Positions 1-8,526 of a stretch of DNA of 64,000 nucleotides are shown here, piece by piece. The position numbers were made by a program, and so were the translations under genes. The stretch spans positions 1 to 64,000 of the forward strand of contig JBAZJT010000002.1 in NCBI GenBank assembly GCA_041651175.1, read 5' to 3'. Source of the stretch: Elusimicrobiales bacterium (GTDB taxonomy: Bacteria; Elusimicrobiota; Elusimicrobia; Elusimicrobiales; Elusimicrobiaceae). Position 1 is the first letter of the stretch; each line of letters opens with the position of its first letter. The notes beneath the pieces were generated by a model. The model was not told where the DNA came from. It ran no database searches and saw only the letters and a program-made list of their open reading frames with translations.

Positions 1-69
1 ACGTAACCGCGCTCAACCCGGAAATTCCCTGCATGGCGGACGGGCAACTCGTTAACCTGAAACTTTCAG

Positions 70-96
70 GCCAGCCCTGTGCGGGGCGGCTTTATT
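70..96 (+). terminator. Probable intrinsic terminator of an upstream gene
   Basis: GCC-A-GCCC (70-77) can pair with GGGC-GGC (84-90) around a six-base loop, leaving one bulged A, and is followed by TTTATT (91-96). It would end a transcript entering from the left edge. No frame in bases 1-69 gives a recognisable protein end, so the upstream gene cannot be named. Confidence 0.45.
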
Positions 97-97
97 A

Positions 98-109
98 TAT
101 AATCATGCC
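98..109 (+). promoter_or_regulatory. -10 element placed for a leaderless transcript
   Basis: TATAAT at 98-103 is followed by exactly six bases and then the ATG at 110. No Shine-Dalgarno sequence and no convincing -35 box are visible. The expected transcription start would fall on or next to the start codon. The T-tract of the upstream terminator abuts this element. Confidence 0.55.
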
Positions 110-1042
110 ATGCAGTCTAAATTTTTCAGGCCCAGCCGCAAGCTGCGCGACGCCGCGCTTAAAATACCCCCGGGCGGCGGCCCAGCCAAGAACCGGCGGC
201 GGCTGCACGGCAGGGGCAAGGAGCTGGTGGCCGTGGGCGACCTGCACGGCGAGCTGGACGGCTTTCTTGAAATACTGCTTCACGCCGGCCTCATAGACAA
301 CCGCGCCAAATGGAAGGGGGGAAATAAAACCCTCGTTCAGATGGGCGATGTGATAGACAGGGGGCCGCACTCCATTCATCTGGTGAATCTGCTGGCGCGG
401 CTTCAGCGCCAGGCGGAGCTTAAAGGCGGCAAAGTGGTGCGCCTTGCCGGCAATCACGAGCTGGAGCTGCTGCGCGGCAACACCTATCTGACGACTTTAA
501 GCCCCGAGCAGGTGGAGCAGTACCGCCGCCAGCTTGCCTGCGATATTCTGGAGGGCAAGACGCTGTCCGCCTATTCCCAGCAGGGGTATCTGTTCACCCA
601 TGCCGGGCTTACCGGCGAGCTTGTGGCCATGCTCTCCAACGGCCAGCCGGACGAGGCCGCCCTGGCGGACATGATAAACAAAATCATGGTCGAATCCGTC
701 ATGCGCAACGATTACGGGCATCCGATTTTCAATGTGGGCGCGCTGCGCGGCGGGCGGCATCGCTTTGGCGGGATATTCTGGGAGGATGTGCGCGCGCTGT
801 TTTGCTCTGAGGGGGCGGGGGCGATACGGCAGGTCATCGGGCATACGCCGTTAAAGCGGATAGCGCAGTCCGAAAACGGCAGGCTGGTGGCCATAGACGT
901 GGGCATTTTCAACGGGGCGGGCGGGGGGCGCTCCTATATCACAATCAAGCGCGGCAAGGTAACGCCGGTTGAAATACGCCCGGTGAGGGAAATCCTGCCC
1001 GCGCTGCATATTCCGCCTCCTCCCCGCCCGCCGGAATTGTGA
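110..1042 (+). CDS. Calcineurin-like metallophosphoesterase (PPP-type phosphatase)
   Basis: This 310-residue protein carries the full metallophosphatase signature in order: GDLHG (43-47), GDVIDRG (79-85), GNHE (114-117), His164 in an FTHAGL context and GHTPL (244-248). Together these form the two-metal site of PPP-family Ser/Thr phosphatases and the related bis-tetraphosphatases. No signal peptide or membrane segment is seen, so it is probably cytoplasmic. Its substrate (phosphoprotein or dinucleotide) cannot be read from the sequence. The ATG at 110 is chosen because it lies six bases after a TATAAT. The stop TGA overlaps the next gene's ATG, which suggests coupled translation. Confidence 0.85.
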   Translation: MQSKFFRPSRKLRDAALKIPPGGGPAKNRRRLHGRGKELVAVGDLHGELDGFLEILLHAGLIDNRAKWKGGNKTLVQMGDVIDRGPHSIHLVNLLARLQRQAELKGGKVVRLAGNHELELLRGNTYLTTLSPEQVEQYRRQLACDILEGKTLSAYSQQGYLFTHAGLTGELVAMLSNGQPDEAALADMINKIMVESVMRNDYGHPIFNVGALRGGRHRFGGIFWEDVRALFCSEGAGAIRQVIGHTPLKRIAQSENGRLVAIDVGIFNGAGGGRSYITIKRGKVTPVEIRPVREILPALHIPPPPRPPEL

Positions 1043-2598
1043 TGCGCCGCGCGGCGTTGGCCGTCATAGCGGCGGCGATGCTGGCGGTTTCATTGCGCGC
1101 GCTGAAGGCGGACAGGTGGAGCGGCTGGGATTTTGGCGACGCGCAGACTCTGTTGTGCCTCAACCAGTGGGACAAACACGGCATTTTAACGGATAAATTC
1201 CTTTTCTCCCCGCAGGGATACGCGCCTTTCATGCAATTGCTGGACCGGGAGCCGCTGCGCCGCCATGCGCGCGGGATTTCGCCGCGCGCCTCCTCCGCCG
1301 GGCCCAGGCTTTTGTACACGCATTATCCGTCCGGCTATCTGCTGCCCCAGGCCGCCGCGTATTTCGCCGGATTTAAGGGGCCGGGGGCGCTCAGGCTTTT
1401 GCAGTCCGCTTTTTCCTGCGCCGCGCTGATTCTGCTGTTTCTGGTTTTTGAATCTTTGGCCGGGCCCGCCGCCGGGCTGGCGGGTATTGTTTTTTACGCG
1501 CTGTCGCCCGGATTTATGAATTTCGCGGATTCGCTGGCGAATCAGCCGCTTGACGATTTGCTGCGTTTTGCCTTCATGCTGTTGATTCTGCGCAAACGTT
1601 ACCTGTGGGGCTGGCTGTGCCTGTTTGCGCTTTCGCTTTGCTCTTATGATTCGGTGTTGTTCTGCCTGCTGTGGGTTCCGGCGGCGGATTTTATAGCCGG
1701 AACGGACCGGGATTTCCGCCGCTATGCGGCTTTTGCCGCCGCGCCGATGCTGGCGGGCTGCGTTCAGTTAGCCCAGAATGCCTGGTATCTGGGATTTGCG
1801 GACGCGGCTGCGGACATGAAATCAACATTCCTGCTGCGCGCGATGACACATAGCGGGCTTAAAGAGCGGCTGGCCAATATGGCGTATCCGTATTACCACA
1901 GCTTCGGCTTGTATGGGCTGATTGCGCTGGCTGCGGGGTGCGGCGCGTTTTTCGCCGTCCGTGCGGACGGCGGAAAACGCGCCGCCATCGCGCTGCTGGC
2001 CTGCGGGGCGGTTTTCATGCTGGCATTGCCGTCGGCGGCGTCGCTTTCATACCAGACCCGGCAGCTTATGCCGTTTTTCGCGTTCTGCTTTGCCGCCGCA
2101 ATGACACAATGGCGGGAAATCTCCGCGCGGACGGCGGCGGCTCTTTTATGCGGCGTTTTGGCCTTGTTCCTGCTGCGGCTGCCGGGGAGTTTCGGGCCGG
2201 TTCCGCTAACGCGGGACAGGAACATCGCGCTGGCCCGCGCGCTGGATAAACTGCCCGCTGAAAAGCCCGCCGTCCTGTTTGAAACCGGCTTTTTCGGCGA
2301 TAACGGCTATTGGGAGAAGGATTATGTCAGGGGCTATCACCAGCCGCACCCGCTGCTGGAATACTATTTCGGCAAAAAACTGATTTTGAGCTTTTCGGAC
2401 CCGCATGACCTGGCCCGCGACATGCGGCTTATTCTGGACGGCTCCGGCCCCGTGTTCACTCCCATTATCGCCGCAAAGGACAAAAAAACCCTGGATGCCG
2501 CCACAGCCGCGCTTAAATCAGAAAACATCATAAAAAACGGCTCGGAAGCGCGCGTTTTCGGCGTCGGGGACGAATGGGCGGCGGTTGTTCCTTTATAG
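1042..2598 (+). CDS. Polytopic membrane protein, possible GT-C glycosyltransferase
   Basis: About 518 residues, with an N-terminal hydrophobic segment, a soluble loop containing an acidic GWDFGDAQ stretch near residue 30, and then many hydrophobic helices from about residue 95 to 390. A C-terminal soluble region of about 130 residues follows. This topology, with an early acidic loop and a C-terminal globular part, resembles GT-C (GT39/ArnT-like) lipid-linked sugar transferases, but no diagnostic motif was recognised. The ATG at 1042 overlaps the upstream stop (TGATG); a GTG at 1039 is an in-frame alternative. Function is left open. Confidence 0.6.
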   Translation: MRRAALAVIAAAMLAVSLRALKADRWSGWDFGDAQTLLCLNQWDKHGILTDKFLFSPQGYAPFMQLLDREPLRRHARGISPRASSAGPRLLYTHYPSGYLLPQAAAYFAGFKGPGALRLLQSAFSCAALILLFLVFESLAGPAAGLAGIVFYALSPGFMNFADSLANQPLDDLLRFAFMLLILRKRYLWGWLCLFALSLCSYDSVLFCLLWVPAADFIAGTDRDFRRYAAFAAAPMLAGCVQLAQNAWYLGFADAAADMKSTFLLRAMTHSGLKERLANMAYPYYHSFGLYGLIALAAGCGAFFAVRADGGKRAAIALLACGAVFMLALPSAASLSYQTRQLMPFFAFCFAAAMTQWREISARTAAALLCGVLALFLLRLPGSFGPVPLTRDRNIALARALDKLPAEKPAVLFETGFFGDNGYWEKDYVRGYHQPHPLLEYYFGKKLILSFSDPHDLARDMRLILDGSGPVFTPIIAAKDKKTLDAATAALKSENIIKNGSEARVFGVGDEWAAVVPL

Positions 2599-2604
2599 TA
2601 TAAT
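2599..2604 (+). promoter_or_regulatory. -10 element upstream of the deoxyhypusine synthase-like gene
   Basis: A consensus TATAAT lies at the very end of the upstream membrane-protein gene. Transcription would start near 2611. It leads either to a nearly leaderless in-frame ATG at 2612 or to the better-supported ATG at 2639 behind GGGAGG. No -35 box was recognised. Confidence 0.5.
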
Positions 2605-2638
2605 AACCCGAATGCGAGTTTATTCAACGGGAGGCCCC

Positions 2639-3709
2639 ATGGCATACAAAAAATCTGATTTTCTGAAAAAGACCATAGAGCATATAGACATCCGCAAGCA
2701 TAACGTGGTCAAACTGGTGGAGGATATGGATAAAATGGCCTTCACCGCGCGCGACACCGCCCGCGCCGCCAAAGTCTACGACATGATGCTGCGCGACAAA
2801 AAATGTTCCGTGTTCCTGTGCCTGGCCGGCTCCATATTCTCCGCCGGGCTGAAAAAGACCGTTGTGGAGATGGTCAAAAACAACATGGTGGATGCCATAG
2901 TCTCCACCGGCGCGCTTATCGTGGACCAGGATTTCTTTGAGGCGATGGGCTTCAAGCATTACATCGGCACACCCTTCGGCATAGACGATAATGTGCTGCG
3001 CGACCTGCATATAGACCGCATCTACGACACCTTCATAGACGAGGACGACCTGCGCGTTGTGGACGAGACCATGCACAAAATCGCCGACTCTCTGGAGCCG
3101 CGCCCCTACTCCTCGCGGGAGTTCATATACGAGATGGGCAAATACCTCTCCAAAAACGCCAAAAACCGGGATTCCGTGGTGCTGGCCGCCTATCAGAAAG
3201 GCGTGCCGATATTTGTGCCCGCGTTTTCGGACTGTTCGGCGGGGTTCGGCATGGCGCTGCATCAGCATATGAACCCGGCAAAGCACATGTCGCTTGATTC
3301 GGCGGCGGATTTTCTGGAGCTTACCAAAGTCAAAATGGAAGCCGGCGAGACCGGCCTGTTCATGATAGGCGGCGGCGTGCCCAAGAACTTCGCGCAGGAC
3401 ACCGTGGTCTGCGCCGAGGTGCTGGGCGCGGATGTGCCAATGCACAAATACGCCGTGCAGGTTACCGTGGCCGATGCGCGCGACGGCGCGTTGTCGGGCT
3501 CCACACTTAAAGAGGCCAGCTCCTGGGGCAAGGTGTCCACCTCCTACGAGCAGATGGTGTATGCCGAGGCCACCCTGGCCGTGCCGGTCATAGCGGGCTA
3601 CGGCTACCACAAGGGCGCGTGGAAAACGCGCAAAGCCCGGAATTTTGCCGCGATGTTTGGCAAAACGGAAACAAAACGCGGCCAGCTTTGCGGCTGCGGC
3701 TGTCATTAA
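2639..3709 (+). CDS. Deoxyhypusine synthase-like protein
   Basis: The 356-residue product matches the deoxyhypusine synthase fold throughout. In eukaryotes and archaea that enzyme transfers the aminobutyl group of spermidine to a lysine of eIF5A/aIF5A by an NAD-dependent reaction. The SWGK motif, with Lys298, aligns with the lysine that carries the covalent enzyme intermediate in the human enzyme. Bacteria lack eIF5A, so this may instead act in polyamine metabolism or modify another protein. The tail ends in an unusual Cys-rich CGCGCH. ATG 2639 is preferred because of GGGAGG five bases upstream; ATG 2612 is in frame and would add nine residues. Confidence 0.85.
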   Translation: MAYKKSDFLKKTIEHIDIRKHNVVKLVEDMDKMAFTARDTARAAKVYDMMLRDKKCSVFLCLAGSIFSAGLKKTVVEMVKNNMVDAIVSTGALIVDQDFFEAMGFKHYIGTPFGIDDNVLRDLHIDRIYDTFIDEDDLRVVDETMHKIADSLEPRPYSSREFIYEMGKYLSKNAKNRDSVVLAAYQKGVPIFVPAFSDCSAGFGMALHQHMNPAKHMSLDSAADFLELTKVKMEAGETGLFMIGGGVPKNFAQDTVVCAEVLGADVPMHKYAVQVTVADARDGALSGSTLKEASSWGKVSTSYEQMVYAEATLAVPVIAGYGYHKGAWKTRKARNFAAMFGKTETKRGQLCGCGCH

Positions 3710-3721
3710 GGAGGAGGGGAG

Positions 3722-4624
3722 ATGAGAAAACTTATAGCGGTTGTCGCATTGTCGGTATTGCCTGTGTGCGGCGCGAGCGCGTATTTCGACGGCGGATTGG
3801 GCGGCGTCTCCGGGGCGGACAGTTACTCCGGTTTCAACGCCTTCGCCGAAGTCGGGATGGACAATTTCTATGTCCGCCCGGCCTACGGCTCTTACAAAAG
3901 CGACGCCACCAACAAGAACACCTATTCCACCTATTCCGCGCGGGTGGGGTATGAAAAGCTGATATTCGCGTTGGGCCTGGAAGGCGGAACAACGCCCAAA
4001 AAAAGCAACGGCTCCTACGAATACGGCAATAATTACATCTCCGGCGATATCACCTTTTCCGTCTCGCCCACCGGCGGCAGGGCGATGCGCCTGGCCGGCC
4101 CGCGTTCCGGCGGCGGCGGGGCAAAGGGCGAAGGCCTCACCCGCGTTGATTTCGGGGCCAGCCTCACCCGCATAAGCCACGACTTCAGCACGCTCTCCGA
4201 CAAGGTGGGCGAGACCGACGGCTCGGTGTTCGCGGGGGTTATGTTCCTCGGCACGCAGATAAGCGCGAAGTTCGTGAAAAACCTCTCCTACAGCCAGGAT
4301 ATAACCGGCTCCATGCCCGTCCCCATGACGGTGGAACTGCCCGGCACCATGATATGCACGCAGGGGTATATCAATCAGGCGCTCAACGCGCGCGTTGATT
4401 TCACCATGCTGCCGCTGGTAACGCCTTTTATCTCCTATACGGCAACTCAGTATAAAGGGGATAATCCGCTGCTCTCGCTGGCCAGCATCTCCAAGGCCTA
4501 CATGCTGGGCGCGACGGTGGGGCTGGACATGCTCAACATCAACGCCGCCTACCAGATATTTGACCCCGGCGTGGGGCATTCGTCCACCAATTATTTCTCG
4601 CTGGGCGCGGGCCTGAAGTTCTGA
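3722..4624 (+). CDS. Putative outer-membrane beta-barrel protein
   Basis: This 300-residue protein begins with a clear signal peptide, cleaved after about residue 20 at an ASA site. Alternating hydrophobic and polar stretches rich in Gly, Tyr, Ser and Thr follow, and it ends in a C-terminal phenylalanine. Both traits are typical of small outer-membrane beta-barrels. No family was recognised. A strong Shine-Dalgarno (AAGGAGGAGGGG) precedes the ATG, and only 12 bases separate it from the deoxyhypusine synthase-like gene, so co-transcription is likely. Function unknown. Confidence 0.6.
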   Translation: MRKLIAVVALSVLPVCGASAYFDGGLGGVSGADSYSGFNAFAEVGMDNFYVRPAYGSYKSDATNKNTYSTYSARVGYEKLIFALGLEGGTTPKKSNGSYEYGNNYISGDITFSVSPTGGRAMRLAGPRSGGGGAKGEGLTRVDFGASLTRISHDFSTLSDKVGETDGSVFAGVMFLGTQISAKFVKNLSYSQDITGSMPVPMTVELPGTMICTQGYINQALNARVDFTMLPLVTPFISYTATQYKGDNPLLSLASISKAYMLGATVGLDMLNINAAYQIFDPGVGHSSTNYFSLGAGLKF

Positions 4625-4644
4625 CAGCAACGGACAGATTCTGA

Positions 4645-5061
4645 ATGGTATTTGAAAGCAAGTCGCCGCCGCCGGCGCTGCGCGCCCTTGTTTTGCTGGC
4701 GGGGCGGCTGCTGGCGGCGCTTGCTTTTCTGGCGGTATCGCTGGGCCAGGCCCTGCATTATGGCGACGCATGCGCGGCGGCGCGTTCATTGGGAATGCCG
4801 TGGGCGGATGTTTATGTGGCCGCCGCGTCCGCCATGCAGTTTGCGGGCGGGCTGATGCTGGGGCTTGGCTGGCGGGCGCGGCTGGGCGCGGCGTTTTTAT
4901 CTGCCAGCCTGCTGCCGGCGGTGTGGATGTTTACCCTGCCGGCGGCCAACAGGCTTTACCTGGCCGGCGCGCTTGCCGCGCTGGGCGGGCTTATGCCGTA
5001 TCTGGTTACGGGCGCGGGGCCATACAGCCTGGATAATCTGCGCCGGGTGCTTTCAAAATGA
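4645..5061 (+). CDS. DoxX-like small membrane protein
   Basis: A 138-residue protein with four probable transmembrane helices (about 10-35, 50-75, 78-95 and 100-120), ending in a GAGPYSLD motif like that seen near the C terminus of DoxX-family proteins. DoxX relatives are linked to redox or thiol homeostasis, but no active-site residue can be cited here. Its ATG sits 21 bases after the beta-barrel gene. Its stop overlaps the dnaX start as ATGA, placing it at the head of the dnaX-recR group. Confidence 0.6.
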   Translation: MVFESKSPPPALRALVLLAGRLLAALAFLAVSLGQALHYGDACAAARSLGMPWADVYVAAASAMQFAGGLMLGLGWRARLGAAFLSASLLPAVWMFTLPAANRLYLAGALAALGGLMPYLVTGAGPYSLDNLRRVLSK

Positions 5062-6773
5062 CCGAATCACAATACCGTAATTTCGCGCGCAAATACAGGC
5101 CGGAAACCTTCGCGGAGATGGCCGGGCAGGAGCATGTAACAAAGACCCTCTGCAACTCGCTCAAGCTTGGCAGGGTGGCGCACGCATACCTTTTCTACGG
5201 CCCGCGCGGCTGCGGCAAGACAACGGCGGCCCGCGTGCTGGCCAAGGCGCTCAACTGCCAGTCCAACGACGGCAAGCCCGCGCCGGAGCCGTGCTGCAAA
5301 TGCCGCCCCTGCCAGGAAATCGCCGCCGGCGCCGACATGGACGTGCTGGAAATGGACGCCGCCAGCCATACCCAGGTGGAAAAAATCCGCGAGGTTATAC
5401 TGGACACCGTCTCCCTAAGCCCGGCGCGCGACAGATACAAGGTTTTCATACTGGACGAGGTGCACATGCTCTCGGCCAGTTCCTTCAACGCGCTGCTAAA
5501 GACCGTGGAGGAGCCGCCCCCGCATGTGGTGTTCATCCTCGCCACCACCGAGCGGCACAAGGTTCCGGCCACCATAATATCGCGCTGCCAGTCTTTCCGC
5601 ATACGGCCTTTCATGCCGGAGGCGATAGCGGAGCATCTGGCCCGCATCGCCGCGGCGGAAAAAATAGACATTTCGCGCGACGCGCTGGCCTTCATCGCCC
5701 GGTCCGCCGGCGGAGTGATGCGCGACGCGCACAGCCTGCTGGACCGCGCCGTGTCCCACTGCGCGGGGAAAATAGAGGCCGCCGACGTTTCCGAAATGCT
5801 GGGCGCCGCGCCGGAGGAGCTTATCGGGCAGGCGGTTTCCGCCGTGCTGGCGCGCGACGGCGCCGCGCTGCATGCGGTGTTTCGCAAGGCGAACACGGAG
5901 GGTTTTGAGCCCGCCGCCCTGCTGCGCGACATCAGAAACGGCTTTGCCTCCATGTTTTTCTGCCGCATAGACCCCGCCGCGCAGGAGCCTTTCCCCGGCG
6001 CCGCCGAACTTGCCAAAAGCCGCCAGTCCGCGGAGCTTGCCAGTCTGGCGCGCAGGATAGGCCGGCTGGCGGACGAGATTCGCTTTTCCGACACGCAGGC
6101 CGTCGCTGCCGAGGTGGGGCTGTTCACGCTGCTGGAGTCGGTTCCCGATATTGACGGGTTTGTGCGCAGGCTGGAATCTCTTGAATCCCGCCTGTCCGGC
6201 GAGGCCGCCGCGCCGCCCCGTCCTGTTTTGCCCGCCGCCGCAAAAGCCGAAACGGCGGCCGCTCCGCAGCCCCGGCCTTCCGCGGCGGCGCAGCCTGAAA
6301 CGCTGCCGGAGCCGGCGCGGAAATCGGTTCTGCCGCAAAAGCCCGCGCAGGCCGCGCCGCCGGCCCCATCGGAGCCGGACGGCGTTGTCTGGAAAAAGCT
6401 GCTGGACTCGCTTGCCCGCAAGCGGCCCATGCTGCACGATTTGCTGAAGTCCGCTTCCGTTGAATTTTCCGCGCAGGCGTGGACGGTTTCCGTGCCCGGC
6501 AATTTCGCCTACCAGTCGGCGGGGCGCAACGCCGCCGCCGTCTCCGCGGAGCTGGAGGCGGTGTCAGGGCGGCATATCAAGCTGCTGTTTCACGAGGCTC
6601 CCGCGCAGGAGCCGCCGCCCGACGGCGGCGAAACCGCCCCCGCGGATTCCATCTCGGACGAGGATTCTCTTGCCGGGGCCGCCTGGCAGGACATAAATTC
6701 CGCCTCCGCGCCGCAGGACGCGGCGGTGCGCAAGGTGGTAAAGCTTTTTAACGGGAAAGTGATAAAGAAATGA
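5058..6773 (+). CDS. dnaX: DNA polymerase III subunit gamma/tau
   Basis: Clamp-loader ATPase of the replicative polymerase. Visible in order: Walker A GPRGCGKT (48-55), a four-cysteine zinc module (Cys67, Cys79, Cys82, Cys85), Walker B DEVH (133-136) and the SRC sensor/arginine-finger motif (about 175-177). A linker rich in Pro and Ala (about 385-450) comes next, and then a C-terminal tau-like domain. At 571 residues it is a normal-length DnaX. No clear slippery heptamer for a programmed gamma frameshift was seen. It overlaps the DoxX-like gene upstream and recR downstream, each by ATGA, the classic dnaX-recR arrangement. Confidence 0.95.
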   Translation: MTESQYRNFARKYRPETFAEMAGQEHVTKTLCNSLKLGRVAHAYLFYGPRGCGKTTAARVLAKALNCQSNDGKPAPEPCCKCRPCQEIAAGADMDVLEMDAASHTQVEKIREVILDTVSLSPARDRYKVFILDEVHMLSASSFNALLKTVEEPPPHVVFILATTERHKVPATIISRCQSFRIRPFMPEAIAEHLARIAAAEKIDISRDALAFIARSAGGVMRDAHSLLDRAVSHCAGKIEAADVSEMLGAAPEELIGQAVSAVLARDGAALHAVFRKANTEGFEPAALLRDIRNGFASMFFCRIDPAAQEPFPGAAELAKSRQSAELASLARRIGRLADEIRFSDTQAVAAEVGLFTLLESVPDIDGFVRRLESLESRLSGEAAAPPRPVLPAAAKAETAAAPQPRPSAAAQPETLPEPARKSVLPQKPAQAAPPAPSEPDGVVWKKLLDSLARKRPMLHDLLKSASVEFSAQAWTVSVPGNFAYQSAGRNAAAVSAELEAVSGRHIKLLFHEAPAQEPPPDGGETAPADSISDEDSLAGAAWQDINSASAPQDAAVRKVVKLFNGKVIKK

Positions 6774-7357
6774 AAACCGTTGAGCGTCTGAAAACCGCTT
6801 TCCGGCGGCTGCCGGGCGTGGGGCCCAGGCAGGCCGAGCGTTTCGCCATGCATTTCCTGCGCGCCTCGCCCTCCCAGGCCGAGGAGTTGGCCTGCGCGCT
6901 GCGCGATGTTAAAAATTCCGTCAAACTCTGCCGGGGCTGTTTCTCGTACTGCGAGGGCGACACCTGCGCGATATGCGCCGACCCGTCGCGCGACGGGCGC
7001 GTCATCTGCGTGGTGGAGGAGCCGCAGGACATAGAGGCTTTCGAGCGCGCCGGCGGCTTCAACGGGCGCTACCATGTGCTGCACGGCGCCATTTCCCCGG
7101 CCGACGGCAAAGGCCCCTCCGCGCTTAGGATTGCGGAGCTGCTGGAGCGCGTTAAAACCTCCGGCGCGGACGAAATCATAATCGCCACCGACCCGGACGC
7201 CGAAGGCGAGGCCTCCGCGCTTTATATTTCGCGCGAGCTGCGCGGCCTTGCCAGGGTTACGCGCATAGGCTACGGCGTGCCGCTGGGCGCGGACCTGGAT
7301 TATACCGACGAGGCGACGCTGGGCTGCGCCATGAAAGGCCGCACGCCCATGGGGTGA
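6770..7357 (+). CDS. recR: Recombination mediator protein RecR
   Basis: RecR helps RecF/RecO load RecA on gapped DNA. The 195-residue length is usual. The helix-hairpin-helix LPGVGPRQAERFA lies at 14-26, the C4 zinc finger at Cys54, Cys57, Cys66 and Cys69, and the Toprim domain follows from about residue 78 (VVEEPQDIEAF), with the ATDPDAEGEA acidic motif near 142-151. It is coupled to dnaX by an ATGA overlap, and its TGA overlaps a possible GTG start of the next gene. Confidence 0.95.
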   Translation: MKTVERLKTAFRRLPGVGPRQAERFAMHFLRASPSQAEELACALRDVKNSVKLCRGCFSYCEGDTCAICADPSRDGRVICVVEEPQDIEAFERAGGFNGRYHVLHGAISPADGKGPSALRIAELLERVKTSGADEIIIATDPDAEGEASALYISRELRGLARVTRIGYGVPLGADLDYTDEATLGCAMKGRTPMG

Positions 7358-7362
7358 AAATC

Positions 7363-7947
7363 ATGTCATTTACGGACGATTTTTTCCGGCGGCTTGAGGC
7401 CGCGTTCAGAAAAGTTGAGGCAGCCGACGGCTCCGGCGCAAAGCTGTCCGTGCCGGAGGCGGCGGAGGCCGCCTACTCCCTCATGCGCCGCGCCGCCGCG
7501 GCGGGGGGGAAAGTCATCATCATCGGCAACGGCGGCAGCGCGGGCATAGCCAGCCACATCTCGCTTGATTTATGGAAAAACGGCGGCATCAGGTCGCTGG
7601 CTTTCAACGATCCGTCTCTTCTGACCGCGCTGGCCAACGACCTGGGGACGGAGCGGATTTTTGAAGCCCCCGTCCGCGAATTCGCCGAAAGCCGCGACGC
7701 GCTTATAGCCATAAGCAGTTCCGGCAAATCGCCCAATATCATCAACGCCGTGAAGGCCGCCGCCGAAAAAGGCTGCGCCGTCATCACCATGTCCGGCTTT
7801 GCGCCCGACAATCCGCTGCGCGGAGCCGGGGCGGTCAATTTCTATGTTCCGGACACCGGCTACGGCTTTGTGGAAACCGTCCACGCCGGCCTGTGCCACT
7901 GCCTCGTGGACATGGCCATCAGCGACAGAAAACCCCGCCCCGCATAA
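7363..7947 (+). CDS. SIS-domain sugar isomerase, GmhA-like
   Basis: 194 residues with the SIS-domain phosphosugar-binding motif GNGGSAGIASH and a second SSSGKSPN loop. This is the pattern of D-sedoheptulose-7-phosphate isomerase (GmhA), which starts ADP-heptose synthesis for lipopolysaccharide. A His-x-x-Leu-Cys-His stretch near the C terminus (about 172-177) fits the metal/active-site helix of that family. No other heptose-synthesis gene is adjacent, though a GT9 heptosyltransferase-like gene lies at 32422-33381. Another SIS role is possible. ATG 7363 is chosen; an upstream GTG at 7354 would overlap the recR stop. Confidence 0.75.
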   Translation: MSFTDDFFRRLEAAFRKVEAADGSGAKLSVPEAAEAAYSLMRRAAAAGGKVIIIGNGGSAGIASHISLDLWKNGGIRSLAFNDPSLLTALANDLGTERIFEAPVREFAESRDALIAISSSGKSPNIINAVKAAAEKGCAVITMSGFAPDNPLRGAGAVNFYVPDTGYGFVETVHAGLCHCLVDMAISDRKPRPA

Positions 7948-8079
7948 CCAGTCTCCCGCGAATCCGGCTGTCAACCGCGATTTCCGGGTGCGGGAAAATT
8001 TGAAGGAAACAGGCTGCGCCGTTGCGGCCCGTCTGAGGAGAATGGGGTTGTCTGCCGGGAAAGTTCTGGAGCAAGCGTG

Positions 8080-8526
8080 ATGAACTTTGAAATCCGCCGC
8101 GCCGGGCGGGAGGATGTGTCCGCGCTGGCCGGCATAGAGGCCGCGCAGCCGTTTGCCGCCGGCTGGGGCGAAAAGGGGCTGCTGGCGGAACTGGACAAGC
8201 GCGAATCTCTTCTGCTGGCGGCTTTCGGGCCGGACGGGGCGGCGGGATTTTGCTGCGCGGCGGTGCTGCCGCCGGAAATGCAAATACTCAATATAGCGGT
8301 GTCGCCGGCCCGCGCGCGGGCGGGGATAGCCTCCGCGCTTATCGCGGCGGCGCGCTCCCGCGCCGTGCAGGCGGGCTGCGCCCTTGTAACGCTGGAAGTC
8401 AGCGCCGCCAATTCCGCCGCCATCGCGCTTTACGGAAAGCTGGGGTTTTCTGTTGTGGGCCGCAGGCCCAAATTCTATAATGGTTGCTGCGATGCGCTGC
8501 TTATGAATTTGGAGATAATGCCATGA
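8080..8526 (+). CDS. rimI: Ribosomal-protein-alanine N-acetyltransferase (GNAT), RimI
   Basis: A 148-residue GNAT protein. The acetyl-CoA loop RARAGIASALI (motif A) follows the beta strand ILNIAVSP. Downstream lies the RimI-like LEVSAANSAAIALYGKLGF block and RRPKFY, matching the family's LYxxxGF and RxxYY features. RimI acetylates the N terminus of ribosomal protein S18 and is often linked to the TsaB/TsaE genes; here those are about 9 kb away. GTG 8077 directly precedes ATG 8080. The stop overlaps the next start (ATGA). The 129 bases before it (7948-8076) hold no gene that I can support. Confidence 0.85.
   Translation: MNFEIRRAGREDVSALAGIEAAQPFAAGWGEKGLLAELDKRESLLLAAFGPDGAAGFCCAAVLPPEMQILNIAVSPARARAGIASALIAAARSRAVQAGCALVTLEVSAANSAAIALYGKLGFSVVGRRPKFYNGCCDALLMNLEIMP

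Noticed and set aside
1..69. Possible 3' end of an upstream gene
   Set aside because: Plus-strand frames 1 and 2 stop at 4-6 and 53-55, and the third runs through the next gene's start. None gives a recognisable tail, so no partial gene was called.
2624..4789. 721-codon open frame on the minus strand
   Set aside because: It lies antisense to the deoxyhypusine synthase-like and beta-barrel genes, both with clear start sites and family or signal-peptide features. Its translation matches nothing and has shadow-like composition.
7978..7989. GCGATTTCCGGG, matching the right arm of the 10691-10845 hairpin
   Set aside because: Twelve bases of common composition with no second arm nearby. Not evidence of another repeat copy.
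7948..8076. Spacer before rimI with short stretches resembling a cobalamin riboswitch (GGTGC, GGAAACAGG, GCGGCCCGTC)
   Set aside because: The core CCCGCAAC-type segment, the B12 box and the flanking stems are absent, so the similarity is probably chance in GC-rich sequence. A covariance-model scan would settle it.
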